DNA from: Ophiocordyceps camponoti-saundersi (nom. inval.)
Lineage: Eukaryota > Ascomycota > Sordariomycetes > Hypocreales > Ophiocordycipitaceae
NCBI GenBank assembly: GCA_003339415.1
Contig: PDHQ01000075.1
Coordinates: forward strand, 62,001 to 126,000
Direction of reading: 5' to 3'
Length of the DNA: 64,000 nucleotides
Made by a program: the position numbers and the translations under genes. Numbering within the stretch: the first letter of the stretch is position 1; every line of letters starts with the position of its first letter. Positions 1 to 9,951 of the stretch are shown here, piece after piece. The notes below the pieces were generated by a model. It was given only the letters and a program-made list of their open reading frames with translations, was not told the DNA's origin and ran no database searches.

Positions 1-1139
1 CTTCCTTTCCCCCGCCCTCCCAGTTCCTACTCCACCCACCCACGGCTGACCCCGACGGTACAAAGGAATCCAAGTACCCAAGTACCACCCAAGATACCTC
101 ACTTTTAACCACACGCCCCCGTCTCCACTATTTCCGCCAGCTGGCAGCAGCTGCCACTCCCCCCATCTGCTCACCACCTATACCATCAACCAGCAGTTTC
201 TCACGAGAAGAATCGCAGGCACGAAAAAAGAGAGAGGCTGGGGGGAAAAAAATTCTTTGTTTACAAGAGCGGTTGCCGTAGGCGACGAGCGGGGCGAATG
301 TCACGCGCTGAGAGTTCGCTTGAGAACAATACTAAGGACAATAGTAAGAGGGCGATTTCAATGCCCTGCCTGTGCTGGACCTGTTTCTCTCCTGCTTTTT
401 TGCAACCTGGTCGTGCTGTGTGTGTCGCTGTACCGCTCTGAAGAGCCTTCTACCCTTGAGCGTGTGAAAAAAATAGAGTGGTGTTTCCTCCGGGTGGGAA
501 AAAAAAAATAAACAGTAGAGGTTTTGTAGTGTTTATGGCCGTGATGTTTCCTACGTGCTCGCATCCGGAGGCGATGACACCCAGAGATGTCGACATGTCA
601 GATTCAGAGCCACGATCGCATGTTCCTTTCTTTCCCCTCCCCCCTTGTTTCTTTCTTTGCTTTTTTTTTTCTTGTTCGCCCTTTCTCTTTCAAAGGTGAA
701 GTTGGAAGGGCGGAGATGACGATGGGGGAAAAGATGGAGATGGGGGGGGAGTCTAAGTAAAAACAAAGTATTGAAAAAAAAACGCTACGGGCACTTGGAG
801 GCCTGTTCCTGAAGCCTTGTTGGTTTTTGACGATATCGTGCCCGTGTTGGCTTTGTTCCTTGGTGGCTTTGGGTGGCGATTTTTGGGCTTGCCATCTTGG
901 CTTGTCACTCGCACTTTGGACATACCAGAGTCATCTCACCACTCCCGCGCTTCAAAGTCACAGATCTTGTCCTATAGAACTATCCTATGGTAGAATAGCT
1001 GAATCAAGCCGATCAAGAATCCTTTTTGAATGCCATTTCCCATACGCCCTCTGACTTTGCCCCTATGCCACAAATTCCATCGTGCCTTTCCTGTCCTGTC
1101 ATGAAAGCGGATTTCTTTCCATCAGTTGTATTCTGATGC
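1..1139. other. Intergenic sequence left of the MAT locus
   Basis: No coding sequence could be supported on either strand. The stretch has pyrimidine-rich and A-rich tracts typical of fungal untranslated and intergenic DNA. By conserved Sordariomycete gene order the cytoskeleton gene SLA2 is expected on this side of the mating-type genes, but no SLA2-like reading frame is visible, so it should lie to the left of base 1. Confidence 0.5.
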
Positions 1140-2396
1140 TCAGAAGGGGATATGAAAATCCTCGAGCGGATTATAGAGAGGACCATCAGGGGGGCCGGGC
1201 ACTGCAATAAACAAATTAGTTAGATGCTCTGAAGCGATGTGCAGACACTAGACTTACCTCTCTGTCCCTCCGAGTGAGGATACCCAAGAATTTCATCGAC
1301 GTCAAAAGGGCTACTGATATCGAAAGAATCATTCTCGGGAATCCTGTTGAGGTCCAGCACAGGGGGATGAGCATCAAGAACCGGCGCCCCAATGTTGGTA
1401 GTGTAATCGTAGAAAATGTGCGGCTCATGATACTTCCGTTTGATCGGGAGATGCGAGATCGAGTCAACGCTGCTGACATCGAAAAAATTGACGTCGACAA
1501 TATCCAGCAGGTACTGGTCATTGCCCTCCCCGATCAAGTCCTTTGCTGCCTGAGCAGCATCATGCTTGACTGCATCCATGAAATTAATCTTCTCCCTGGT
1601 CCAGGAAACGGGAAGGTTATAGTTCGAGGCGTTGGCCGTCATGACGCCATTCTGGTTCATGCCCATTCTCTCGAGGAGATCGATGCCCTGAGGAGCAACA
1701 AGTCCAATGTCGACGACGGAGGAAAGAAGCTCCATCTCGGTGGTGGGAAACGGGCCAGAGTGCCCATCGTACTCGTGAAGCGAGCCTTGAGGTCCAACCT
1801 GAACCAAGCTCTGGGTTCCTTCGTCGTCTTCAACGGTCCATCCGAAAAGATTAAGGTAAACAGATGGCTTCGGAAGCTTCATCGGCGGGCAGGCAAGGCT
1901 CAGGAAATGGGCCAGCGCAATGTTATCCTTGCCGATCTCGTCTCTCACAAATGAGTAAACTTTCGCGACCAAGGCCCATCTATTTTTGAATGGATCCTGA
2001 TGCCAAAGAGTCGTGAGAAACCCAGAAGCAGTCTTCTGCTGGGCGTCGCGAAAGATTTTCGAGTAGTAACCTGAATTTTTTTGTCAGCTTATGATCCGCA
2101 CATTTTCTCTAGGTGATCATACTTCGGAAAGCCATGAAAGCATTGAGGGGGCGCTTCGCCCGACCGTTATTCCTCATAACCGGCTCAGGGGAGGCCGAAG
2201 TAACAGTCGTTTCCACAGCAGAATTATCAGTGATTTCCACTGCGGCAAGATCATCTGCCTCAGTCCTCTCCTCGAAACGAGCAATCCTTTCGGAGAGCTC
2301 AAAAAGCGCCTCATCAGTGAGGAGACGCAGGATATCCTCAGCGCGAAGAGCAGAAAGACGCTCCATGGTCTCGGCTCTGGTAGGATTATTTGCCAT
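1140..2396 (-). CDS. MAT1-1-1: Mating-type protein MAT1-1-1, alpha-box transcription factor
   Basis: Master transcription factor of the MAT1-1 mating type, acting in the nucleus on pheromone and receptor genes. Three exons (2123-2396, 1258-2070, 1140-1201) give about 382 aa. The alpha box starts near residue 79 with KRPLNAFMAFR. It is interrupted by an intron inside the Ser codon, as is conserved for this family, and continues YYSKIF...TLWHQDPFKNRW and VYSFVRDEIGK. The second intron (GTAAGT donor) moves the stop to a short last exon ending FHIPF; reading through it instead adds about 12 unrelated residues. The gene is transcribed away from MAT1-1-2 and towards the expected SLA2 side. No frame break is seen, so the gene looks functional. 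The family call is very secure; the last exon is inferred from splice motifs. Confidence 0.95.
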
Positions 2397-3217
2397 GGTT
2401 GGCTACCAGAAGAAAACGGATGAAAATTTGTGATGTTGCAAGATGAAATCGACTGCGGCTGGGCTGTCGAGACTTAAGTTGAGGGATGGAAGTGTTAGGT
2501 TAGCCGGTCGGTAGGGGTTTTGGGTTAAAAATGACCTAGTAGGCTGGAACAGGAGGGTGAGTTGGTAGAGGCACCTATAGCATGTACCTAGGTACCTAGG
2601 TACTAGGTACCTGGGGACTCTCCGATGGATGGGTGGGCAGATGGGTGCAGGTAGCTGTAGGTACTGCCTGGATGGCATCTACTACTGAGATACTATCAGA
2701 GAACATACTTAAGCCAGCTGTCTCACTAGTAGATGTATGTAGCCTCGGGTGCCTGCTATGTAGATGGGTACTGTTTATCTCCTCAAGGGCATTCATAGAA
2801 TGGCACCCGGGGCGAATTTTTAAAAGGCACAGCCAATTCAAAGCGCCACCCCCTCCCCCCCCCCACACACACATTCTGGAGATACTACTTCATACCACCT
2901 ACCACCTACCCTCCTCCTTCTGGTGGGTAGTATTAAAACGGCAGGGCAGAACTTCAGGATATCGACCAATATTCTCAGTTGCCTTAAAATAGCTTCAACA
3001 GCCGTGCTAAGAGTTTTCTCATCTGCTTGTTTATGGTGAATTACCCAAATGTATGAGCAGACGGAAATTCATACCTAGGTAGGTAGGTAGTTACTGTCAA
3101 AGGACGTCACTGGTTCTGATTTGTCCCATTGAGCTCATGAGGGGAGATTTTCATTTAATCTAGAATTGGTATACCTCTGGGCGCGCCAAACTCTCCTCTG
3201 AAGTGTCTGTCTCCCGT
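2397..3217. other. Spacer between MAT1-1-1 and MAT1-1-2
   Basis: Upstream region of MAT1-1-1 and downstream region of MAT1-1-2, both read on the minus strand. It contains a self-complementary CCTAGGTA tract at about 2586-2617, a poly-C stretch with CA repeats near 2848-2875 and another CCTAGGTAGG tract near 3070. No gene was recognised. Confidence 0.5.
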
Positions 3218-4880
3218 TCAAAGATCATCCTCATCTATCTGTTGGAAAGACATAACGTGGAAGTCAGGCTCAACCTCATCGATCTCACCCTGAAACCTCC
3301 AAGCCCGAGTTAAAGCGGTCAAAAATGGGAAAGACATGCAGCCGCGCATGTCCATTATTGGCCTCTTGATCTTTTGAGAAATTGTTATTAGAAAGATGTA
3401 CCTTAGATCATGGGAATCACGTACCGTTGGAAGTTTATACAGCCATTCTTGCTCTGGCTCGTCCGTGAATGCGGCGTTCTGTGACTGCCATCAGCATTTT
3501 CCCTGGGCAAATGCATAAGAGGTCTTAAGAATTCTTACATCTTCAGATAATTCCATTGAAGGATAAGGTCGGCCTGTCTTTTCCGACAAAACACGAAATT
3601 GCTTAGCCCGAGCCTCGTGAGTGATGATGCGGCGACGACGCCCAGCCTAAATCGACCAATGAAGTCAGCATACAACGGCGAAATGAGAAGAGAATCACGC
3701 ATACCTGATCCATTCGATTGCGCAACTCGAAGTAGTATTTCTCGTAAGGCTGCACTAGTGTGGCACATGAACCAGGTACTGTCAAATGAAACGTCCGGGA
3801 ATTCGTTGGCGACTCTGGAAAAATTGGCTGCACTTGATTTCGCAGAATCTTGTTCCAAGCAGTCCCAGGTACTTTTCTAACTGGGTGCCAAGGTGGAGGA
3901 ACGGCCCAGCGGCCACCTCGTCCGATGCTCGTGAGGAGTTGCGAACCATTCTGGCTGAGCCCGACTTCACTGAGAGTAGTACCGAACTCAATCCCAGGTG
4001 GGAAAAAATCCCGCTCGCCGAAATTTTCGCGCGTCAACGACCATGCCGAACGAAGAAAAAGTTTCATGGATTCGCGCGGCGATATAATTTTTATCAATGA
4101 AAGTTCATTCCAAAGGTCATCCATCTGGCTTGGATCTTCCGCTTCATTTGCGGCTTCGACCTGGTTTGGGTCCTCGGCTTGGTTCGGGTTGTCGACCTGA
4201 TTTGGGTCACTAACTTCATCTGAGTCCGAGTCTGGCTCATATACGATCGACTTCGAGGTCGAAACGATCAAAAAAGCTGCGTAAAGAATGGTCGTGATAG
4301 ACTTTGAAACCATAGCGCCGGCCTTCAGGAGCGGGTGCACAGGAGGAACCCATCGATCTGTAGTCATTAGAATGGCCACGATACCTAAATTGGCTGCATT
4401 GTGCTGTTTTTCAGCCCAGCCTCGACTCCATGGCTCATATTCTTCGCCGTTTTCATCGACTGCTTCAAGAGATTCTGGATCAAGTCCCTGGAGAGAGTCT
4501 CGCAAAATGGCAGGAGCGGCACTTGAGTACCAGATGGCGAGGCTCAACGAGAAAATTTCCATCACGTCGGTTTCCTTAAAGGAGGCGAAATCGCGGATCC
4601 TTTTGATGATGATATTTTTGTCCTTCGGGTTCTCCAACATAACCTTGATGATGCTGAGGCATTCATCCATGATGGCTGAGAAAACGACATTAGAGCTTGT
4701 GTAATAATGAGGATGGGCTCCTCACTCACCATCAAGACCAAGAGGCGGAGGAAATTCCCGTTTATGTTTCTTCAGGAAAATATTCAACGACTTAATGCGG
4801 ATTGTCTTTATCTCCTCGCGAGGAAATGAAAGCACATCTGGATGGTTCCAAATGGGTGCAAATGAGAAAAGACTGTCCAT
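3218..4880 (-). CDS. MAT1-1-2: Mating-type protein MAT1-1-2
   Basis: Second gene of the Sordariomycete MAT1-1 idiomorph. Family members are needed for sexual development; their biochemical role is unclear. Five exons (4730-4880, 3705-4675, 3539-3646, 3425-3478, 3218-3364) join in frame into about 476 aa, within the normal size range. The conserved central region is visible in exon 2: a PPPWHP segment followed by AWNKILRNQVQPIFP and a hydrophobic GSCATLVQPYEKYYFELRNRMD block, matching the family's conserved His/Pro/Gly region. An unusual feature is a run of five 6-residue units of the type DPNQxx ahead of that region. It is transcribed in the same direction as MAT1-1-1 and divergently from MAT1-1-3. 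Identification rests on position plus the central motif; the last three small exons are supported by phase and splice sites. Confidence 0.88.
4119..4208 (-). repeat. Five 18-bp coding repeats inside MAT1-1-2
   Basis: Five consecutive 18-bp units encode DPNQVD, NPNQAE, DPNQVE, AANEAE and DPSQMD. The unit length is a multiple of three, so copy-number change would keep the frame. The fourth unit is the most diverged. Confidence 0.9.
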
Positions 4881-5250
4881 GATGGCACGCGATGTTGCTT
4901 GATACCTAGATGGTAGGTAGTAGGTAGGTAGGAAGGGGAAAGAAGTTGGGAGGGGAACAATGCAGAAGGCAATGAAAAGTGGCAGAAAGAAGTGGCAGAA
5001 AAGTAAAGTGGCAGGTGTCCCCTATAGGCACTGCCACTGCAAACGCAACTTTTGCTACCTACCTACCTGCCTAAGTACCTAAGGTTACCGAAAAATTTCC
5101 AGTGCAAGTGATCTGGTTACTACCTACTACAAGGCCACCTGCTAGAGCACTGCTCCACAGATTTCTCTTCCTTTCACACTCCTGACTCCAGTCATCCCCC
5201 AACCTCTACACAACTCAAAAGCAACCCAAATTTAGGCGAAAACGTTCAGA
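4881..5250. promoter_or_regulatory. Divergent MAT1-1-2 / MAT1-1-3 promoter region
   Basis: The 370 bases between the start codons of MAT1-1-2 (minus) and MAT1-1-3 (plus) must hold both promoters. Visible structure: TAGG repeats (about 4910-4932), three direct copies of GTGGCAG at 4979, 4992 and 5008, and a CCTA repeat tract (about 5058-5070). Assigning any of these as a binding site is inference only. Confidence 0.55.
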
Positions 5251-5973
5251 ATGCGACCCAGACACGCTGTCGTTGACGATAGCGTCAGGGAGCCACTTGT
5301 GACATTTGTCACGAGCGAGGAAGAAGGCAATATTCATGTTTTGGTGAACGACGTTGCGCCCATGGAGCTGGTCGAAACTATCGCCAGGAATTTTAGGTAA
5401 GGATCCAGACCTTTTATATAGAAGCTGGGATTAACAAGGCCAAGTCGCCGTATTCACCAGCCAGTGAAGGTGTTCCATGACCGACACCTTGAAAAATATC
5501 GCGTTTGCCCGATGCCTCCTGGTGCCAGAGGAAATTTCGTGGCATACGGCGAAGTGTGCTTTGAATGTGGTATGAACTTTGTTTCCTTTAAAGGTTTAAA
5601 AATTAGGAACATCGCTAATGAAACGGAGATCACTCTGAGCCGGAGGCTCCAAATGACACAGACATTCCCGTTAACGTGGCTCGCATTCCGCGTCCCCGCA
5701 ACAGCTGGATCCTTTATCGCCAACATCAGTCTGCAGTGATGAAAGAAAGGTATCCAGGAATCACTGCTTCTGAGATCTGTATGTTCAGAGGAACAATGTT
5801 TTAGAAGTTCTTGCTAACTCTCCTCAGCGACGGCTAGTTCGAGAATGTGGCGCCGTGAGCCCAAGCACGTCAAGGCTTATTGGAAGAAGCAAGCTCAGGA
5901 AGAAGACCGCTTGCACAAGGAAAAGTATCCAAACTATAAGTACACGACGAAAAAATCAACACTCAAGAAGTGA
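5251..5973 (+). CDS. MAT1-1-3: Mating-type protein MAT1-1-3, HMG-box transcription factor
   Basis: Third gene of the idiomorph, a nuclear DNA-binding protein with a MATA-type HMG box. Four exons (5251-5396, about 5439-5569, 5629-5778, 5828-5973) give about 190 aa. The N-terminal part has the family block CPMPPGARGNFVAYGEVCFE. The HMG box follows: IPRPRNSWILYRQHQ, then KERYPGITASEIS, an intron inside the Ser codon at the usual HMG position, SRMWRREPKHVKAYW and finally QEEDRLHKEKYPNYKY. The protein ends soon after the box in a Lys-rich tail. The start of exon 2 could be 5439 or 5445; both keep frame. All exons are open, so the gene appears intact. Confidence 0.92.
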
Positions 5974-6283
5974 CTTGATCCTTGGGTCGCCATGGCGGTG
6001 AGAATAAAATTTTGCATCCCTGAATAGTGGCCGATGTACTGACCTTCACTACTAGGACTTAATGGCGATAGGTGACGATTGCATTGCCTGAGACAGAAGA
6101 GTTTGGTGGCTGAACCGACTTTGACGAGAGCTCTCTTCACACCTTCCGCGTGGCACGCTGCACCAGCCAAAAGCAAGTGTTGAGATGCCCTCGTCGAGCA
6201 GGAACAGCTCAAGGACGATTCAGTACGGGTACGGGCAATGTCCAGGGGGCGGGAGTTTTCCTATGTCTTTTGGGGGGAGGGGC

Positions 6284-6366
6284 ATCACGATGAAAACACC
6301 TAGTCGAAAACTTCACGGCCGACCGATCACGATGAACCTAGTCAAAACACTCTTCACGGGCGACCG
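6284..6366. repeat. 42-bp imperfect tandem duplication
   Basis: Two adjacent copies, each beginning ATCACGATGA and ending in CACGG(C/G)CGACCG, with a few substitutions and small indels. It lies between MAT1-1-3 and APN2. Confidence 0.8.
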
Positions 6367-6568
6367 ATCATGGAGGAAACAACGGCTTTAGCAGGCGGCG
6401 GAGGATTGGCCTGATTTTCCTATGTCTTTGGCAGAGAGCAAGCCCTTCCCCCCCCCACAATCTCCCCCCTCTTAAGGTTATTGAAATGGATGGAAAATAG
6501 TTGCCTAGTTCGTTCCCTTATGGAACTGAATGAAACAGGTACGAAAAACAAAATGGGCCATGTCCATT

Positions 6569-6628
6569 GTAGAGTCTACCGTAGAGTCCATCGTAGAGTC
6601 CATCATAGAATCTACCGTAGAGTATCAA
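6569..6628. repeat. 12-bp tandem repeat, five units
   Basis: Units of the form GTAGAGTCYAYC are repeated five times, the last one diverged. The array ends a few bases from the APN2 stop codon, so it would be transcribed as the start of the APN2 3' untranslated region. Confidence 0.85.
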
Positions 6629-6632
6629 GATG

Positions 6633-8863
6633 CTACACAGAAGAAGAACCGCCCCAGTCGCTACTCCAGATAAAGGTGCCGCATCGCCACTCCGAACCCT
6701 TCTCCTTCTCACCAGAAGGCCCGAGCGGGCGAGGACAGATGTAAAACGATCGACCTACAAAGGTTGTATACATAGGTCAGCAGACTTGATCTTCCTTCTT
6801 TGATCCTGCACCTTTTCTCCATCATCTGTTGGTTTCAGTTTCAGGGAGAGGGAGTGGAACAAGTACCGCAGTTGAGACCAGCCTTCTTCGTCACCAGGCT
6901 GATACACGGCTCGTTATGCTCGCACCGAGGAAGTTCTCGCTTGCCGAGCAGCTTTGACCACGACTCCTTGGCCTGAACTGGATCGAAGACGCGTTCGGGT
7001 GCCTGCGCCTCGTTGCGGCACGGCTTCGTGGCTGCGACTTCGCTCTCGGTTGGCGTCGACTCCTCTTCGCGCTTCTTTGCCTTGGGCGTCGTCGTGGGCT
7101 TGAAGAAGCCTTGTAGTGTTTTCTGGCTGGGGTTTGCTTTCGCTTTGCTTACGCTTGGGTCGGGCGGTTTGGGGCGTTTTGGTGCTCTGAGGGTCGGTTC
7201 GGCTGATATGCTCAAGGCTCGCTTTTGCAGGGTGCGGTTTGGTGCTGACATTTCGGATTCAGAGCTGCTTCCGACCACCGTCTTCGTCTCGATGCCGGAT
7301 TCTACAGATGTGATGGTGGTGGTGGCGTCCTTCGAAAGGCGGGGCGCATCACCATCTTCGTCTGCCTTTGACGACGTCGACGCCTGCTGTGTCTTCGGCT
7401 GGGATGACGAGGGCATCTTGGAGAACATGTCGCGGATGCTCTGGCGGCGGTCAAACTCGGGGATGAGCTTTGCCGAAAGAGGGAGAACGTCCTTTGAAGA
7501 CCATTCTCGCATCCGTCTGCCGCCCTGAAACATACCGGGCGGGTTCATCATGTCCGCCAAGAAGTGCTCCTCCTCACCTACGGGCACTTTCTCCGCCATG
7601 GTGGCGAACACGGGACAGTGGTCGGAGCCCATAAGACCTTCTTGGATATTCGCGTCGGCGAACCAAGTCTTCAGACCGTCGCTGCAGAGGACGTAGTCGA
7701 TTCGACTGCCGTTGTTGGACGGCCTCATGTTCCTCTTCGTTTCCCAGCAGGTGTTCATCCCGTCTCGGGTTGGGTGGAAGCACCGACATAGATCCCACAG
7801 CACGGGCTGTTCGCGGCCTTCATCTCGTTGACCTACGACGTTTCCTTCAAAGAGCAACTGGTTGAAGAGGCGTCGAGAAGGCGTCGAAAGCCAATCTTGA
7901 TACGTCACGTCCTCTTTACGCAGCGACTCCATCAAGTTCGTCGTGTCTTTTTCGTCGCGGATTACATTGAGGTCGCCGGTGAGGACGACCTGCTTTCCGG
8001 CGGCGACGAGGTTCCGCACCCGCACGTCGAGCGCCTCGAGAAAGGCAAGACGAAAGTCATTACGGGCGTCGTTGCGCGTCGCAGGGCTGTAGACGCCTAA
8101 AAGGACGAAAGCGGGAAACTCGACCATCACGCAGCGACCCTCCGAGTCCAACTCCAGCTCGTCGACGTTGCCGGAAAGCTGGCCTGGCCGCGGGTAGCCA
8201 CCGATCTGCTGCTCCTCTGGAAGACGACGATACTGCGTCTCGCATTTCGGCGGGCAGAGCACGCCTGTTATCCCCTCCTCGGCTCGGATGGGAGCGCAGC
8301 TTGTGTTGCGCGTGTAGATGGCAACGCCGGAATAGCCTAAGGGATTTGCGCAACAAGTCAACTACCGACGACTTTCGAGGGGGGAAAAAAGGGAGAATCA
8401 ATGGACGGGGGGGGCACCAAGGACGTGCCTTTCTTGTGTCGCGGGAGGCTAAAGTAGACATCCCATCCCGGGACGAGGACCATGTCATCCTGCAGATCTT
8501 TGCGCTGTATCTTGGTCTCCTGCATCACGACCACGTCGGCCTCCAAAGTGTCAAACATGGCCTACGAACTTACACCACTTTTGATTTTAGCCGCGACCTT
8601 TTTGAGAAGTTTTACAGCTGCGGAAAAGGAAAAGCGTGGGGATTTTTTTTCTTGCCTGAAAGGTCTTTGACTCTCGCCATGGCTGATACGAGAATGGATT
8701 TCTGCAGAGGATGTGAGATGTCCGTCTTGGGAGTGGCCGTCATGAGAATGCATAGCGAGAGAGAGGATACCTGATTCCGTTCACTGGGAGTATCGTCAGC
8801 TGCGGAAGTACAAAGACAAAGAAGAGGAGACTCACCATTCCAAGTCGTGATGCGAAGACCCAT
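6633..8863 (-). CDS. APN2: AP endonuclease / DNA lyase 2 with GRF zinc finger
   Basis: Class II apurinic/apyrimidinic endonuclease of base-excision repair, the standard flank gene of Sordariomycete MAT loci. Six exons (8836-8863, 8771-8783, 8656-8701, 8429-8561, 6867-8336, 6633-6754) give about 603 aa. The exonuclease III-type domain shows ITTWNVNGIRNPF at the N-terminus, VVVMQETKIQRKD (catalytic Glu), GDLNVIRDEKD, SRIDYVL and GSDHCPV. Near residue 480 a PCNA-binding PIP box reads QKTLQGFFKP. The C-terminal GRF zinc finger has CEHNEPCIS...GLNCGR and, after a last intron, FYICPRPLGPSGEKEKG...WRCGTFIWSSDW. Exon 2 is only 13 nt, and two introns appear to use GC donors. Stopping at the end of exon 5 would cut the zinc finger in half, which supports the extra exon. 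Confidence 0.93.
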
Positions 8864-9245
8864 GTTGGCGAGAGACTGCAGGCCATAGCCTGGGACGCAC
8901 CGAGGTCGCCTTGAAGTTACGAGAATGGCCAATGAGAAAGAAGAGAGTGCAGAAAGAGCAGTGGAATCAACCCAGAAAGCCCGTTTACATCAAGAGGAGA
9001 AAACAAATCCTCAGCGCGGCTCATGTCCAGTCGCGAGCGCGGCGCGAACAAGGCTCGTCGTCCAGAGTGGACCCGGGTACGGAGGATATGTACAGGTGCC
9101 GCACAGTCATGTGATCTACAGCATCTTACTAATCCCGCATCCGTCGTCATTACCTAAGACCTTCTTCACCCACTTCAACCTCTCCTCTCACGAACCTCCC
9201 CAGTGAACCTCACACCCTCCCTCCCTCTCACACCACGAAAACACC
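8864..9245. promoter_or_regulatory. Divergent APN2 / COX13 promoter region
   Basis: About 380 bases between the two start codons. The COX13-proximal side is a C/T-rich tract running up to the ATG, as is common for highly expressed fungal genes. No TATA box or other defined site was recognised. Confidence 0.5.
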
Positions 9246-9951
9246 ATGATCACCGCCCGCGCCACCTCGCGCATCACCGCGCAGCTGCGCACCCTCAGTC
9301 AGCGCCGCCTCGCGAGCTTCACCCCTTCGACGACTCCAGCGTCAGAGAACAAGTTCATCAAGGAGCGCCAGCACATCAAGGCTCACGCGGAGCGCACAGT
9401 CGGTACGCAGCATCACCTGTCCTCCTCACCACCTACCTCATCCGCAAGCTGAAAAAAAAAAACTCGGGATACTCCAGAGATGTGGAGGAAGCTCTCCATC
9501 TAGTACGTCACATCTTTTTATTTAACGGGCAGACTCATTCCTGAGATACGACGAGAAAAAGAGGCGAGAAGCGTCGGAAGAAAAGGACTGACGAGAGCTC
9601 GAAGTGCCGTCGTGCCCGCCCTCGCCCTCGCCGGCGGCAACGCCTACTACCTGTGGAACCAGCACTGGGAGCATTGGAGCCACATGCCCCCGCTGGAAGA
9701 GCGCGTCGAGTATCCCTACCAGAACATCCGGACCAAGAACTACATGTGGGGCGACGGTGACAAGGTGAGCTTCGTCCTCCTCGCTGGTCGGCTGCAGCTT
9801 AAAGCGTGCGGATTGGAGCTGACGTGGTAGCGCAGACTCTATTGTAGGTTATCGATAGCCATACTCGTGCGACGCGGCGCTGACGTAGAATCTCCTCCCC
9901 TTCAGCTGGAATTCCAAGGTCAACTATCACAACAAGGACAAGGTTGCGTAG
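9246..9951 (+). CDS. COX13: Cytochrome c oxidase subunit VIa (Cox13)
   Basis: Small nuclear-encoded subunit of respiratory complex IV in the inner mitochondrial membrane. Five exons (9246-9402, 9478-9502, 9605-9764, 9836-9843, 9906-9951) give about 131 aa. The first exon encodes a basic Ser/Arg-rich presequence followed by FIKERQHIKAHAE. The core is MWRKLSIY, the membrane stretch AVVPALALAGGNAYYLW, then EHWSHMPPLEERVEYPYQN and TKNYMWGDGDK. The end TLFWNSKVNYHNKDK needs a micro-exon of only 8 nt. With that exon the family's conserved TLFWN is restored; without it the frame breaks. Exon 2 is also very short (25 nt). Position between APN2 and APC5 is the classic arrangement. Confidence 0.93.
9836..9843 (+). 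other. COX13: 8-nt micro-exon of COX13
   Basis: ACTCTATT is flanked by a CAG acceptor on the left and a GTAGGT donor on the right. It supplies Thr, Leu and two bases of Phe in the conserved TLFWN segment. This is an inferred exon; no transcript evidence is available here. Confidence 0.85.

Larger units (their letters stand above)
5974..6632. other. Spacer between MAT1-1-3 and APN2 with duplications
   Basis: Convergent 3' ends meet here. No gene was recognised. The spacer contains a 42-bp tandem duplication and a 12-bp repeat array (listed separately), plus two copies of TTTTCCTATGTCTTT about 160 bp apart. By position this spacer probably contains or adjoins the idiomorph boundary on the APN2 side; that is inference. 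Confidence 0.5.

Noticed and set aside
6841..6866. APN2 ending right after GLNCG with a short unrelated tail
   Set aside because: The GRF zinc finger would be cut in half; an intron followed by a perfect finger continuation is present downstream.
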